Below are positions 1 through 11,879 of a stretch of 64,000 nucleotides of DNA, piece by piece. Position 1 is the first letter of the stretch. Every line of letters starts with the position of its first letter. Both the position numbers and the translations under genes were made by a program. The stretch spans positions 1,528,583 through 1,592,582 of the forward strand of contig NC_079202.1 of assembly GCF_026745355.1 (NCBI RefSeq). The letters are read 5' to 3'. The DNA is from Beta vulgaris subsp. vulgaris (lineage: Eukaryota; Streptophyta; Magnoliopsida; Caryophyllales; Amaranthaceae). Below the pieces are notes generated by a model that ran no database searches, was not told where the DNA came from, and saw only the letters and a program-made list of their open reading frames with translations.

Positions 1-888
1 TAAATCGAGTTAGAACCTACTCGACATCAGCATCATTATAACCGCAACAGCAACCACTTCAAACCTCAACCTCTAAAACGACCAAAATCCGCAAAACCTT
101 CTTAGCTTGTTTACAACAATAACAAGCAAAATGTTACAGGAGTTTTAGTTAGTAAGAAGTTTGTTAGATTAGTTGGTCAAATTTGTAAGTTCATTATAAA
201 CTTATAATAGGATATTGTTAAGTTCTTCTATAAATAGTTAAACCTTTAATCTGTCATAATCATCCAAGAAAATACATAACTTTCCTAAAAGGGAAATAAT
301 TAGAACACTTTCTACTTTTGCTTTTTCTTTCTCTATTTCTCTCCAATCACATGGGGCACTCTCTTTTTTTCTTCTCTACCTCTCTCCTATCCAAATTTTG
401 TATTGGAGTTGATGAAAAAAAAAGTGTTGCAAGTAAAAGAAATGGAGGAAGTATTACAATTCTTCTTCTCTCTAGAAATTCTCTCCTAAATTTCTGTTAT
501 TTATCTCTCTTCTCTCCCTCATTTTCAGTAAACTTCTGTCAACTCTTTGACACATTTCTGCAGTGAGTTCTATCCTGCATCACATAAAGATTGAAATTGT
601 ACAAAAAAACGAAGATGTTCAGTGTCTTAACTCTACCTTTCAGATATGTCTCCAGTTTTAGTTTCTACTCTACTTAGGTTAAATTTCTGCTAAAATATGC
701 TTTTTCGGCGCTTTCTAAAAGGATCTAAAATAGAAATTTCATACAACGGAATCTACTAACTTAGATCACAAATAATTCAATTATATACAAAAACAACAAG
801 CACGTTAGATCAACTCTCTCCAATATAGCAAAACACAACACTAAATTAAGTCGAAAAGAAGCAAAAAAAAAAAAAAAAAAATCTAAAC
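1..888 (-). other. Part of intron 1 of the Ca2+-ATPase gene
   Basis: This is intronic sequence downstream of the exon at 889-1065 (minus strand), beginning with the GT donor at 888-887. I see no second coding exon before the window edge. The stretch near 131-340 (TGTTACAG start, TATAAATA near 231) looks like a piece of an LTR, but no partner repeat, primer site or duplication was found, so this stays unproven. An A-run at 863-881 is the only other marked feature. Confidence 0.6.
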
Positions 889-1065
889 CTGATTGGAACG
901 GCGAATAGCCTGAGCCTCAGAACGTTTCTTGAGATTTGCAGTGAAACGAAATCGACGCTTTGGATTCTTCACCAACCAGCACAAACTCCTCCATCTTCGA
1001 AGCGCTTCTTCTGATGAATTCTTCGCCTTCACTTCTCCAAACTCTTCATTTATCAAACTCTCCAT
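889..1065 (-). CDS. ACA: Autoinhibited Ca2+-ATPase (type IIB), first coding exon, partial gene
   Basis: The 59 codons encode the N-terminal regulatory tail of a plant P-type IIB Ca2+ pump, closest in my recall to the ACA1/ACA2/ACA7 group. These pumps export Ca2+ from the cytosol into internal compartments and are held inactive by their N-terminus until calmodulin binds it. Visible hallmarks are an acidic MES start, then Trp-Arg and Cys-Trp residues at about 24-30 leading into the basic stretch VKNPKRRFRFTANL at about 32-45, the calmodulin-binding and autoinhibitory core, and RRSNQ at the end. The exon ends in CAG followed by a GT donor at 888-887. No membrane segments or phosphorylation site (DKTGT) are in the window because the rest of the gene lies to the left. 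The ATG is the first in frame. Which ACA paralogue this is cannot be decided from one exon. Confidence 0.88.
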
Positions 1066-1352
1066 CTCCGAATCTCGCCAATTTTTAACAAAAAGAAAAA
1101 AGGAAATTATGAAGCTAAATAAGCTGAAATTGAAGCTTCAAATCACCGAAAATCGCACGAATTATCTCTCATCAACTGTTCGCAATTCAACAACCGTTCT
1201 TCTCAAGTCAACGCTGAAGAAGCAATCAATCAACGAAGTAAGAGACAAATCGGCGAAAATTGAAGTCAATTAAATGTGACGGCGATAAAATTTTACCAGA
1301 GTTAGGTTGATTTTGATGCAGATGTCGATGTCGATGTCGATGTCGATGTCGT
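1066..1352 (-). promoter_or_regulatory. 5' leader region of the ACA gene with a hexanucleotide repeat
   Basis: This is the sequence just upstream of the ACA start codon on the minus strand. It is A/T-rich near the ATG and contains five perfect GATGTC units at 1321-1350 (GACATC on the coding strand), about 255 nt before the start codon. Whether the repeat is transcribed cannot be told here. No clear TATA box was placed. Confidence 0.45.
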
Positions 1353-1933
1353 GATGCTAAAATGAGAGTGGAGTGTGTGTGGAAAGTGAAATTTTTTTGA
1401 AAATGTTTGTTTTCTGCGAAAATGATTTTAATATTGGTAAGAAGGAAAACAATACTACTCCTATAAACTTTGTTGAATTAAGCAAGTGGTGTGGGGGGAG
1501 ACTGGAGAGGGGGAGTTTGGCCTTTTCTAGAAATCTTTTTCCTTGTTTAAGTGCCGAACGCGGAAAGGTTTGATTTTTATTCGATGAGGAAGACATGATT
1601 CCTGCTACAGTGTTTGGTGCGTTGCATTGGTGTTGGCGAGTCAGATGCGCCCATGTGGTGAGGGGGGGGAGTGGAGCTGCCACTGTGCTACTACAGGACA
1701 AATATAAAACGTTTTGGGCGAGACGCGTCTCATTGGGAGTGAAAAAAAAACTCGTATGAATCCGGTACACATTAATGGAAAAAACTTTGTTTACCCAATT
1801 GTTAATCTATTCACTAGAGATAGACATTAATAATAAATGGAGTCCAACTCAGCAGAATTGTTTATTTTTATTTTTAATGGGGAGTCTACCCAGTGGGTAG
1901 ATGTAGCAATCTCTCACACTAATGAGTGTGTAA
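1353..1933. other. Intergenic, no gene seen
   Basis: This is upstream flank of the ACA gene up to the hAT-type element. A G-run with GC-richer sequence lies at about 1485-1690. Open frames on both strands here are short and have no recognisable domains. Confidence 0.5.
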
Positions 1934-2550
1934 TAGAGGTGCTAATCGAGTTGAGCAGCTCGTGATCGACTCGGTCAACTCTCGACTCGAGTTCGTGATC
2001 GACTCGAGACCTTAATGAGTCGAGTTGAGAAAGCTCCAACTCAACTCGATAAGCTCGCGAACAACTTGTTAAAAATTTTTATATAAATTGTTGAAATGAG
2101 AATGAAAAAAATATATACTTAAAAAGAAAGTAAGGTAATCAAGTTAGAAAGGAGGAGGGAGAAACAATGCATAAAACTTATCCCACATTGGTAGAAAGAC
2201 AAAAAAATCAAAGTCTATTTTAAGATGGTGGCTTAAACAAAAGTCCCACATTGGTTGAAAAGTAAAAACCAAAGCTTATTTTCTTTATAAAAGGGAAGGA
2301 TGACATTTGAGAGTATGGTTGAGCTTGATGGATTTGTGTTGGCTTGAGCATAATGAGCCCAAGTCGAGTTGAGCTTGACAAGTTCGAGTCGAGCTTAACG
2401 AGCTCGAGTCGAGTACTAGAGTCGAGTCGAGCATCAATAATTTTTATCGAGCACGAGTCGAGCTAGGAAATTTGGTGCTTGACAAGTTTCGAGTCGAGTC
2501 GAGTCGAACAGACCCCAGCTCACGATCGACTTGCTCGATTAGCACCCTTA
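1934..2550. mobile_element. hAT-type non-autonomous transposon with snRNA-like promoter motifs (copy 1)
   Basis: The element is bounded by near-matching terminal inverted repeats, TAGAGGTGCTAATCGAG on the left and its complement with one to two changes on the right. It is flanked by 8-bp duplications, GTGTGTAA (1926-1933) and GTGTGTAC (2551-2558). TIRs of the TAGRGGTG form with 8-bp duplications are typical of hAT elements. Both ends are packed with GAGTCGAG/CGACTCGAG motifs. The interior codes for nothing but holds two TCCCACATTGG motifs, the second with a TATA box at fixed spacing. End structure, subterminal repeats and these motifs tie it to the element at 15293-16598. Confidence 0.8.
2243..2294 (+). 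promoter_or_regulatory. snRNA-type promoter module (USE + TATA) inside hAT element
   Basis: GTCCCACATTG at 2243-2253 matches the plant U-snRNA upstream sequence element RTCCCACATCG at 10 of 11 positions. After exactly 32 bp comes TATAAAAG at 2286-2293. Plant Pol II snRNA genes use this pair at about four helical turns. A second, weaker motif (ATCCCACATTG) is at 2180-2190, without a good TATA box at that spacing. The function is inferred from layout only. Confidence 0.55.
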
Positions 2551-2699
2551 GTGTGTACTCAATAGATATTGGGTAGGTTGTAATGATTATCACTTTTACT
2601 AGTTCGTCTTTCTCTCTCCTAAGATTTTCTTGTCTTTTCAGTTTCTCTTTCATAATTGCTTGATTTTCTCTCTCTTCAAATTTTTACTCCGTTTTTCAG

Positions 2700-3172
2700 T
2701 TTTTGTAATATAGTTGATTATACAATTGAACATGTTATAGAGGACTAAGATTATTATATTGTCAGTTTCGATATAGTGTTTTGTGTGTGGTATAATGCTT
2801 TTCTCTGTGCTATATTATGTTTATTGGTGATATTGTTTCTTTGTGCTATAGTTCATTTGTGCTATAATGTGTTTGTTTATGATATAATATATTTCTTTCT
2901 GATATAGCGTATTTGTTTGTGATATAGTTTGTTTATGTGTAATATAGTTGATTGTACAATTAAACCTCTTATAGAAGATTAGGATAATATTGTCAATTTC
3001 GACATAGTGTGTTTGTATGTGGTATAGTGTGTTTCGATTTGTTATAGTGTTTATTTGTAATAGTGTTTCGTTGTGTTATGCTATATTTGTTTGTGATATA
3101 GTATATTTCTCTCTTATATAGTATATATGTTTGTGATATAGTGTGTTTCTGTGTATTATAGTAATGTGTCCC
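2700..3172. repeat. Degenerate AT-rich tandem repeat with a higher-order duplication
   Basis: Units of about 20-24 bp built on GTGATATAGTGTGTTTGT recur through the region. A longer segment starting TGTAATATAGTTGATT at about 2705 recurs at about 2937, a period near 232 bp, including the sequence that follows (TTATAGA, AATATTGTCA, TTTCGA). No coding potential. Confidence 0.7.
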
Positions 3173-3385
3173 GATTCACGTACGTGAGTCTAGTGCATAC
3201 TAATTTTACTGTGAACCAGGTCCACACAAGTCAGATTGATCTCTCTAATGCCAATATCTTATACATTGAATTCATTCATCATATATAGTACACAGAAGAC
3301 TGATTTTTGTTTATATGAAACTCTCCTTTTTAGTAATTTTGCTTATTTGGATGCTTTTAGTTGAGTAATGAAAAAAAAATACTTT

Positions 3386-3413
3386 TGGGTGTACCATGTT
3401 CATGGTACACCCA
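3386..3413. repeat. 28-bp perfect palindrome of a MITE-end family
   Basis: The arms are TGGGTGTACCATG at 3386-3398 and its exact complement at 3401-3413, separated by TT. The same palindrome occurs at 62760-62785 and 63391-63428, and in decayed form at 61924 and 62043. Just before it lies GAGTAATGAAAAAAAAATAC, like the GAGTAATGAGC plus A-run seen beside the decayed copy at 62005-62075, so this is probably one end of a truncated element. Confidence 0.6.
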
Positions 3414-6400
3414 GATGTATAATAAATTTTGTACAATACAGCACAACCCAACTCAACCAAGTAACACTAGTTTTTGTGATAATGGTAAGAAATGTGTCTT
3501 AAGTTATAGGACCTGTTTGGTAAAGAGAGTTTTGGAGAAAAATTAGAGGTTTGGCTCATATTAGATTATGTAACGAGTCAATGCTCTCATTTGAGTGTTT
3601 AGTAAAGAGAGGGGTTTGAATTCATATCATGGTGCGTTTGGGAACATAGAATTGAATTTAAAATCTAGAATTTATGCAAATGCATTGCTTGAGAATCCAA
3701 TAGAATTTGGGTTTGAATTTGGGTCAAATACTTAAGATTTCGGACACGCCTGATTTTATTGGATTTCAAATAACTATGAATTAGATGTCATTTCTAAATT
3801 CTATTATTCTCACATTTCTTTTTCTCATTCTCCATTTTCGCTCCTCGCTCCACTCTTATCTCTCAGTCCAATCTGATGTTGTTCTTTGCACACAAAAGAA
3901 TTAGCGACTTTTATTTCCTTCTTCTTCATACCAAAATCCAATTTTCATGACATAACAATTTTATGTAAGTAGTGAATCTGTAGAAATTAAATAGATTAAA
4001 CCTGAATTACAAGAACGAGTTGCCCCGTGGTATGATGGTCATGCCTTAGAAATGAATTTTCCACCACCAGTGCGGATTCACGATGACGTTCGTCCCTCAA
4101 GGTTCAGACAACTATCTCTTACTCCGTGCATCCGGATCAAAGATTGGTATTTCTCAAGAACTACTCAAATCTTAGAGAGATAATAGGGTAGGCTTGTGTT
4201 TAGGGTTTATTAGAATAGAAAAATAATGAAATCTCAGTTTTGAGGAGCAGTATTTATATTAAAGTATAAAAAGGAGTTCCACGAATTGCGAAAATCGCAA
4301 ACCGCGTCAAAAGACGGTCACCTGATCAGGTTGGCGAAGCCGCTCGATTGGCCCACAGAACGAAAAGCGACAATGAGCCAAAATCGAGGAAAAAGGAGCT
4401 CGCCCAAAACCAAAAACTTGTAGGAAAAGGAAAAGATCGTCTCGCTCGATGAAGCGATCCATCGCCCGGTCGGGCAGACCTTCACCCGGTCGGGCGCGAA
4501 GCAAACTTTCGCGTTGATTATTTGGATGTTATCCAACATTTTAGTCTATCATTTTCTTTATGCAATTGAATTTTGTAATTCATTGTGGAGAAAGCAGTGG
4601 CAAAGGTTATTCAGAGGTCAGCATAAGGTTTCAAATTGACTTGCGTGGAGGCAAAATTCATGATTTTCCAGGCAAAATTCTAGGACTTTAAGTCATAATT
4701 TTGTGACTTTGGTGACGATTGTGCCTGGTTACGCCTCTACATCTGATGCAAATGGTTTACGTCTCCAATTGACGAACATCATGTCTTGATATTTGTGTCA
4801 AGAATTGTAGTGTCAAACTCGAAACCGGCACAAATCATGTTTTCTCTACTAGCGCCTGTTCCCACCTTAAAAGATGACAAACCATCGCCGCTGCAGCCTC
4901 TCTCTTCCCTCTTGTTACCCACTTCCCTCCCTCTCTCTCTCTCTTCCATCGTTGCACCATTGCGACACCTTCACCTCCACAACTCGAAGTGTATACTTTT
5001 ATGGTAGAATCCGACCATTTAAACTCCAAATTTGGAGTTTTTATGGTTGAATTTCACCATCTTAAGCCTTTATGTGAATGGTTTCTTTCTCTATCTTTTT
5101 CTCTTGCTTTGTTTTTGGGTCTTAATGGTTGAAATGTTGGTTGTGAATGGTGATGGAAGAAATTTTTTGGCACTGGTAGAGTGAGGAATGTTTAGCACTT
5201 TAGCGGTTGTGTGGGTATAAGTGGTGGAGGAAGAAGAATTGGTGGTGGTTTATTGAGCGAAGCTACTGGTTTTTAGGTCGTTAGGTTTAATTTTCGGGGT
5301 GGGTAGGGATGGTTATCAAGGGTTGGATGTTGTTTTAGGGTGGGTGAGGATTGTTTTTATTGGGGGAGGTCTGGTTTTAGAGTGGTTTTGAGGGGGTTGG
5401 TTGATTCCGTGAGGTTAGGGTGGTTTTTGGGATATGTATGTTGGTTCTTTTTAGGGGGGTTGAAGGTTGTTCTTGGATGGATGGTGGTGGTTATTAGAAT
5501 TTGGAAAAGAGAGGAAGAGATTAGAGAAATCAAAGAAATAAATATACCTGTTTGATAGGTCATAGGTCAATTGGGATTTCTTTAGGAAGATTCTTCAATG
5601 ATTTGGAATATTGTAGGTGTGTCGCCTTCACGGGATGAGCTCGGATTTAATTACCTGGTTATAGGATTTATTGAAAAATAAAGTTGTCAACAAGTCTTTA
5701 AAGGAAGACTAATAAATCTAATTGGATATTATTTGACAAACCATATCGACATCTTAGGGACTTATCCAATATAGATTCCGATCCCCCTCATGACTTCATA
5801 ATTGGTAAATTAACCAAAGACTGATTTCGGGGTGAGGATACGAGCATGATCAGGAATCACATTCGCCCATTGTTAGCCTCTACTTAATACGATTTGTGTC
5901 TATGCAAATAAATAACCACGCAATATGTTCATGCAATCTAAAAATTAAAATATGTTGGTTTATTAAACATAAAAGACCAATGTTTGGTGATATGTTATTT
6001 CTGCGATCAAATTACACGGAACCTTACACAGTTGTCCAAATTATTTGAATTTCATATTTAAAAATGTTATTTAGGTCTTGAAAAAAAAAAAAAGCATGTG
6101 CAGTAACCAAATTACAGGGAACCTTACACAGCTGGCAAGTATATGAATAAAACGAGTTTTGGACAACCACCCCGACAACTTACTTCTTTGCAAAGTAACC
6201 TCGACAACTTGTAAAAACTTGAACATACTTATTGACGATTTTGTGCTTCCTCAAATCAGCTAGTTAACTTCCACAAATTAGCTATCATTTTTTCAAAAAA
6301 CAATACGTAATGCTAGAAAAATTCTCTTGCAAGTCATTTCGACATGCATGCTTCGTAACTCCAACTTAGGACATTAGTTAGGGGTGTATTTTAGCTCCTA

Positions 6401-6890
6401 CCATCTAACCAAAACAGACTTCAGGCATGTCCTCCAAAAAAAAACATATTTATTAATCACTCGTAAGTAGGCTTCCTTTCCAAAGCAGGACGATTGACCC
6501 TCATTCGAAGTAATATTGATCCTTTCCCCTCTTATCTCTGCTACTCTTCTGTAAAAGCTCACGTCATATAGCCTCGTAAATCATTCTAAGTTAAATATTA
6601 AATAGCATTAGTGAAAGCCATTTAGAATAAAACGATACTGAGGTTGTCACCTGCTGCAGTCAAACCCATTGATATGGTTAGGTTAACTCTATGAGCGTAG
6701 TTTAGAAAACATACGTATTACAAAACATGGTTCAACTATTACAGTACATAGCGCAAATCTAGTACAACATACATTCAAGCATTCTTCACAAACGTCATTT
6801 AGTAAAATGAGATGATCATGTTCAAGTTCTGACTTGCTATGGATGCACCCGTTACATATTTCTAGAGCTTCTCTATTTTCCAAAATACCT
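3414..6890. other. Intergenic, repeat fragments only
   Basis: No gene is visible. At 4017-4100 a stretch starting GCCCCGTGGTATGATGG and containing GACGTTCGTCCC resembles a tRNA-derived SINE head, but I found no tail or duplication. A GC-rich island at 4277-4516 with two CCCGGTCGGGC motifs stands out from its AT-rich surroundings and looks like a transposon fragment. At 6007-6034 and 6105-6134 a short direct repeat contains GGAACCTTACACAG. The 5140-5560 stretch is G/T-rich with no recognised domain. Confidence 0.4.
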
Positions 6891-9450
6891 TTTTAATATA
6901 AAAATTAGAGAATTATCAAAGCCTCATTGCCCGTGTGATGACGTATCGACTTATTCAGAATTTTGCAGTAGAAATAATAAATAACTTTGAAAACATAATT
7001 AACTTAGTCAACCATAAAGTTAACTCCAAATCAAACCAAAAGTTAAACCACCTTAAAAGTCAAATACTCAAACCATAATTAAAATCAATTATAAAAGTAT
7101 TAAGCTAAACACAAGCTCTCCACGAGTCCCGAACCCATGATGCATCAACTTGAAACCTAAAAATGGTTGATACTCTATTGATCATGAGAGACTGCTGACC
7201 AAATGGGTCATTACATAATCAATAAGGGACAACCATGATCGACATACACACATAACGACATAAGCACGTAATCAGCAAGCTGAGTACTACATAATCAACA
7301 AATATAAATCCTAACACGATACTAGTATGCATTTAATCAGAGATAAATAATAATATAATAACATGACAAACTAACTATATTAAACTTGTCTCCATAACGA
7401 AAGTTAATTATATTTTAGATTGAATAGAAAGAGTTGTCCAAAACCAAACCAATCTTGAATTTAGAAGACGAAGTATGAGCGCGACTCCGTACTTCAAAGA
7501 CCAACGATATCGAGGTACTAATTAAATAAAATATGACATGGTGATCAATCTGGTCCCAAGAAGAGCCATGGGCTGCAACCATGTACTCCAACTCATACTA
7601 GTCCAACACTTCGGACGTGCACAAGTTTAAAGCTTATAGCTATTCACTTTTCACTAGTAAGTGATTAATAAATTATTTACTTGTGTGACTCTCAACATAA
7701 TCATCAAGGATAATAAAACTTCCATTTTTATCTTAGGATTAGATAAGGTGATCAACAACTCAACAATCCAAGAATAAATCCATTATTAGTTTGTTGATCT
7801 AAGTCAACAATCAACCAACCTTTCATAGGTGAATAACCAACTTACCAAATATGGCCCATATTCTTCATAATGTAAACAAAATAATTCAAAGGGAACAACA
7901 TGATCCAATAACAACATAATTATTAATCTCTCATGTGAATCAATAAAATAGAGTTCCCAATCGCATACACTTGCATCAATCATCCATACAAACATAATAC
8001 AACCAATCATAGGCAACATGCTTCACACAACGGCATAAAACATGTAATTTCACTTGAATATAAATCACATATGAACTATAGATAGTTTCCTATACATGAT
8101 ACTACATAAATCCTAATTTTAGGACTTGATACTAGTCTACTACCACAAAGGTATGTTTGTACCTTGTGTAGATAATATGAGAGGCCACTTTATCAATCCT
8201 AGAAATTGCCTAAAGAAAATTCTCCGCCTACCAAATATCAATACAACCACTAATCAATACTAGAATAAAATTTCAGCAACTTTAAAGTATTTAAATCCTC
8301 TTTTAAAGTGTTTAAAATCCTTTTTAATCAATAAAACTTACAACTATATCTTAATGTCTCCTAGTGTAGTACTACCATACTAGTCATTAAAACCCTCAAA
8401 AATCCATACTTAAACATTTAAAATTCCATCATAAGCATACTAATAAAAATTTCATCAACTTATAATATGTTAAAAACCCTTTAAAACATACTTAAACATA
8501 ATCATAAACAACATAGTACTCAATTTTCATAAACTATAATATAGTATCAGAATTTTCAACTCATAAGACCCTAAAAATCCATGCTTGGATGCTTAAAAAC
8601 CATAACTTAAACATAATTAATAAGTATGAAATTTAATTACTTTAGTATACAAATCATATAATATGAAATTTCTATTTAAATCATCAAAAGTACAAACTTT
8701 AATCATGAAAACATTAAATCAATCCTTAACATAATTTAACATTAAATAAAATCGAGGAGGAAGAAAACAACCAAAGAGAGAGGGGGAGAAAATCGGCGCC
8801 GAGGAGGAGGGAGGAACTCCAACCTGGCTGCTGCCGGCGGCGGTTCGCTGCTGCCGGTGGCAGTCCGATGGCTGGCAGTGCTGGCCAAAAGAAGAGAAGA
8901 CCGAAGGGGGGGGGGGGAAGTGAGGAGAGAGAGAAAAGAAGAGAGGAGAGAAAAGTAGGATGAGTGATTTTTAGTGTGGGGGTTTTTAGTTTACTTTGGG
9001 TTTATATAGGTAACCCCTTGTGGGATTAGGGAATTGTATGTGGACTTTTAAAATCAATGATTGGCCGGGTGGTTAAGTTGAGTAGGGCTCCTCTAACCCA
9101 TTTTGAAATCTTTTATACAACTCAAAAATAATTAAACTCAAGCACACATAATTCTTTACGAAAAACCGATGAAAGAAACCTAACTAGCTTCTAATGAAAA
9201 AAAAAAAACTTCCCCTTGCTTCCTTAAACTTACAATCACGATTGCTAATTAATCATCTAACTCTAGAATTTAGTCCTTAAAGAAATTCCTAATATCCAAA
9301 CTAAACTAGTTCTCAAAGTGGAGTGATTCTTTGTACATTTCACTTTAAAAAGGGTGCAACTCGGCTTCTTATTCTTTCGGAACCTAACACAAAAATTTAC
9401 ATGCAAAAAAAAATCATAAGAAAATACAAAAAGAAAGTACCACAATTAAC
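6891..9450 (-). mobile_element. Putative LTR or solo-LTR region, minus strand
   Basis: This is a long AT-rich non-coding block. On the minus strand it has a good TATA box (CTATATAAA at 9008-9000), followed by a C/T-rich leader and a GC-rich island at 8800-8900 (CTGCCGGCGG repeats). That arrangement is common in LTRs of large plant Ty3-gypsy elements. I could not find a matching second LTR, a primer site or a target duplication, so both the identity and the ends are uncertain. It may instead be unrelated intergenic DNA. Confidence 0.25.
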
Positions 9451-9551
9451 CCAAAATATTCAATACACTTACTGATTTTCTAGCTGGAAGGGATGGTTCT
9501 ATTTCTTGAACCTCTATGCCCTTTAAACTTGGTTTCTTTCATTCGCGGTAT

Positions 9552-9987
<436 letters not shown>

Positions 9988-10096
9988 TATATATATAATA
10001 AGAGTTAGGCTTTGTATGTTGAGAGAGAAAAATGGAGGAAAAGGAAGCAGAACACAACCCTTACATGTACTGCAAGTCTGACGAGTTGAGCAGGGA

Positions 10097-10996
10097 CAGT
10101 GGTGGAGCCAAGATTTCAAAATCGAGGGATCACAAAAAAAGAGAAGGATGCAAATTTATACAAATCATCATAGAAAATTATAAATTACCATCATAAGAAA
10201 CTAAATCATCGTAGAAAATTATAAATTAATTAACACTAATAATTTATACAAATTCACATTTCACAAATTCAACATTCAAAAAAAAAAAAAACAACAAACT
10301 AACGAAGTGCATCAATCACTTATCACAGTTCACAAATTCGAAAATTCACACATGTATGCAAATATTACAATTAATATCAACCAAATAAGATTTTAAATAT
10401 ACAATTTAGGGATTAGGAAATAAATAATGTAGAAGAATTAAAATTAAAATTCCGTAAATGTTAATACAATAATTATTATAATACCTGATGGCTGCAGGGC
10501 TGCGAGCTGCGGGCTGCGGGCTGGTCGGAGGAGGCGAGGAGCGGTGTCGCCTGCCGGAGTGCCGGTGCAGGCATGCGGCGCGGTGCTGTGGTGAAAGCTG
10601 CTTGAACTAGGTCTGGTCGTCAGCCGTCTGGGCAGTGAGACAGCAGTGGGTTAATTTTTTTTTGTAGCGTGAGATTCACTAATTGAGATAGCTGTGTTGG
10701 GAAAGGAAGGAGGGAGAAACTAATAGTTTTCAAAATTAAATGATTTTTAATTTTTAATTTAATTAGAAATTTGATAAGAATTGGGAGTTGGGACCACTAT
10801 AATTAATAAATATAAAGTATGCAAGTGGGTCAAAAAGTAGACAAACTGACATAAATACTTAAATAGTGTGCGTCTGCTACTCTGCTGTGCTTCCTTGATT
10901 TAATTTTTTTTCGTTTTTTTAAGAAAAATCTTTATTTATTTTTTTTAATTTGAGGGGTCACGTGACCCCGTGTGACCCACTGTAGCTCCGCCAATG
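10097..10996. mobile_element. hAT-like non-autonomous transposon with GC-rich internal segment
   Basis: The ends are CAGTGGTGGAGCC on the left and the near complement AGCTCCGCCAATG on the right. They are flanked by 8-bp duplications with one difference, AGCAGGGA (10089-10096) and AGCAGAGA (10997-11004). The interior is AT-rich except for a sharply GC-rich segment at about 10489-10625, which begins with repeated GGCTGCGAGCTGCGGGCT motifs. No transposase is encoded. Confidence 0.7.
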
Positions 10997-10999
10997 AGC

Positions 11000-11870
11000 A
11001 GAGAAAAGGAGGTGAATTATGGACAGTAGGTTTCCTTTAGAATTTTGTGCTGAAGTTTTTGTGAGGAGTAGAGGCTCATGTGAGGAGGGTTTGGCTGTAC
11101 TTATTTCGTATTAATAATCCACTTGCAAAGTTATTTTGGAGCCTCCCTCTTACTTGGTCTAGTATAGCAAATTTCTTCTCTCCTTTAATATTATACCATC
11201 TATTAGTGGTTTAAGGACCCCTACAAGGCTTTTATCTTACTCTAAAATCCCATGAAACAATTTTCCTTGATTAATTTAGGCCCCTTTAATTAAAGGAAGT
11301 CTCAAAGTTCATTCTAACTATAAAAATGCGGTTATTAGTGTGCATTAACAGTCACTACTTAACTTCTCTTCCTTAATATTTCCACAAATTACACGAATAC
11401 AAGTCCTTATACAAACCTCAACCCTAAATACTTACTTAATATAATTGGTTGGTTACTTATTAACAATTGAGGATGTTATTCATATATTACTTTCATTTCA
11501 TGCACACGATTATACATAAACACATATTATTCACATCACATTTTCACACATGACTTATCATACGTTTTAACAACGTACGATTACATTATATTAACTGAAC
11601 TTAGGTTAGTTCATCACAGATTAAATTTTCGTTATTTACCGGCTATTACAGCTTTTCTATTACCAGCATATATGGCCAAATCTGTAGATGCATCTCATCA
11701 AAATATTTTCTAGCGCCAACAAAAAGAAAAAAATTACACTATTCGGATCTAGACTCTAGTGGCTTGGGATAAAAATTTGCCGACCAAAGTCTAAAGGAGA
11801 ATCGGGTTTACGAAAGATATGATCACTTAACAAGGCCTTCATTTAGGTTGAAAATTTACGTACAACGATG
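11000..11870. other. Intergenic, no gene seen
   Basis: AT-rich sequence between the hAT-like element and the LINE remnant. No motif, repeat pair or coding signal was recognised. Confidence 0.5.
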
Positions 11871-11879
11871 ATTTATGGG

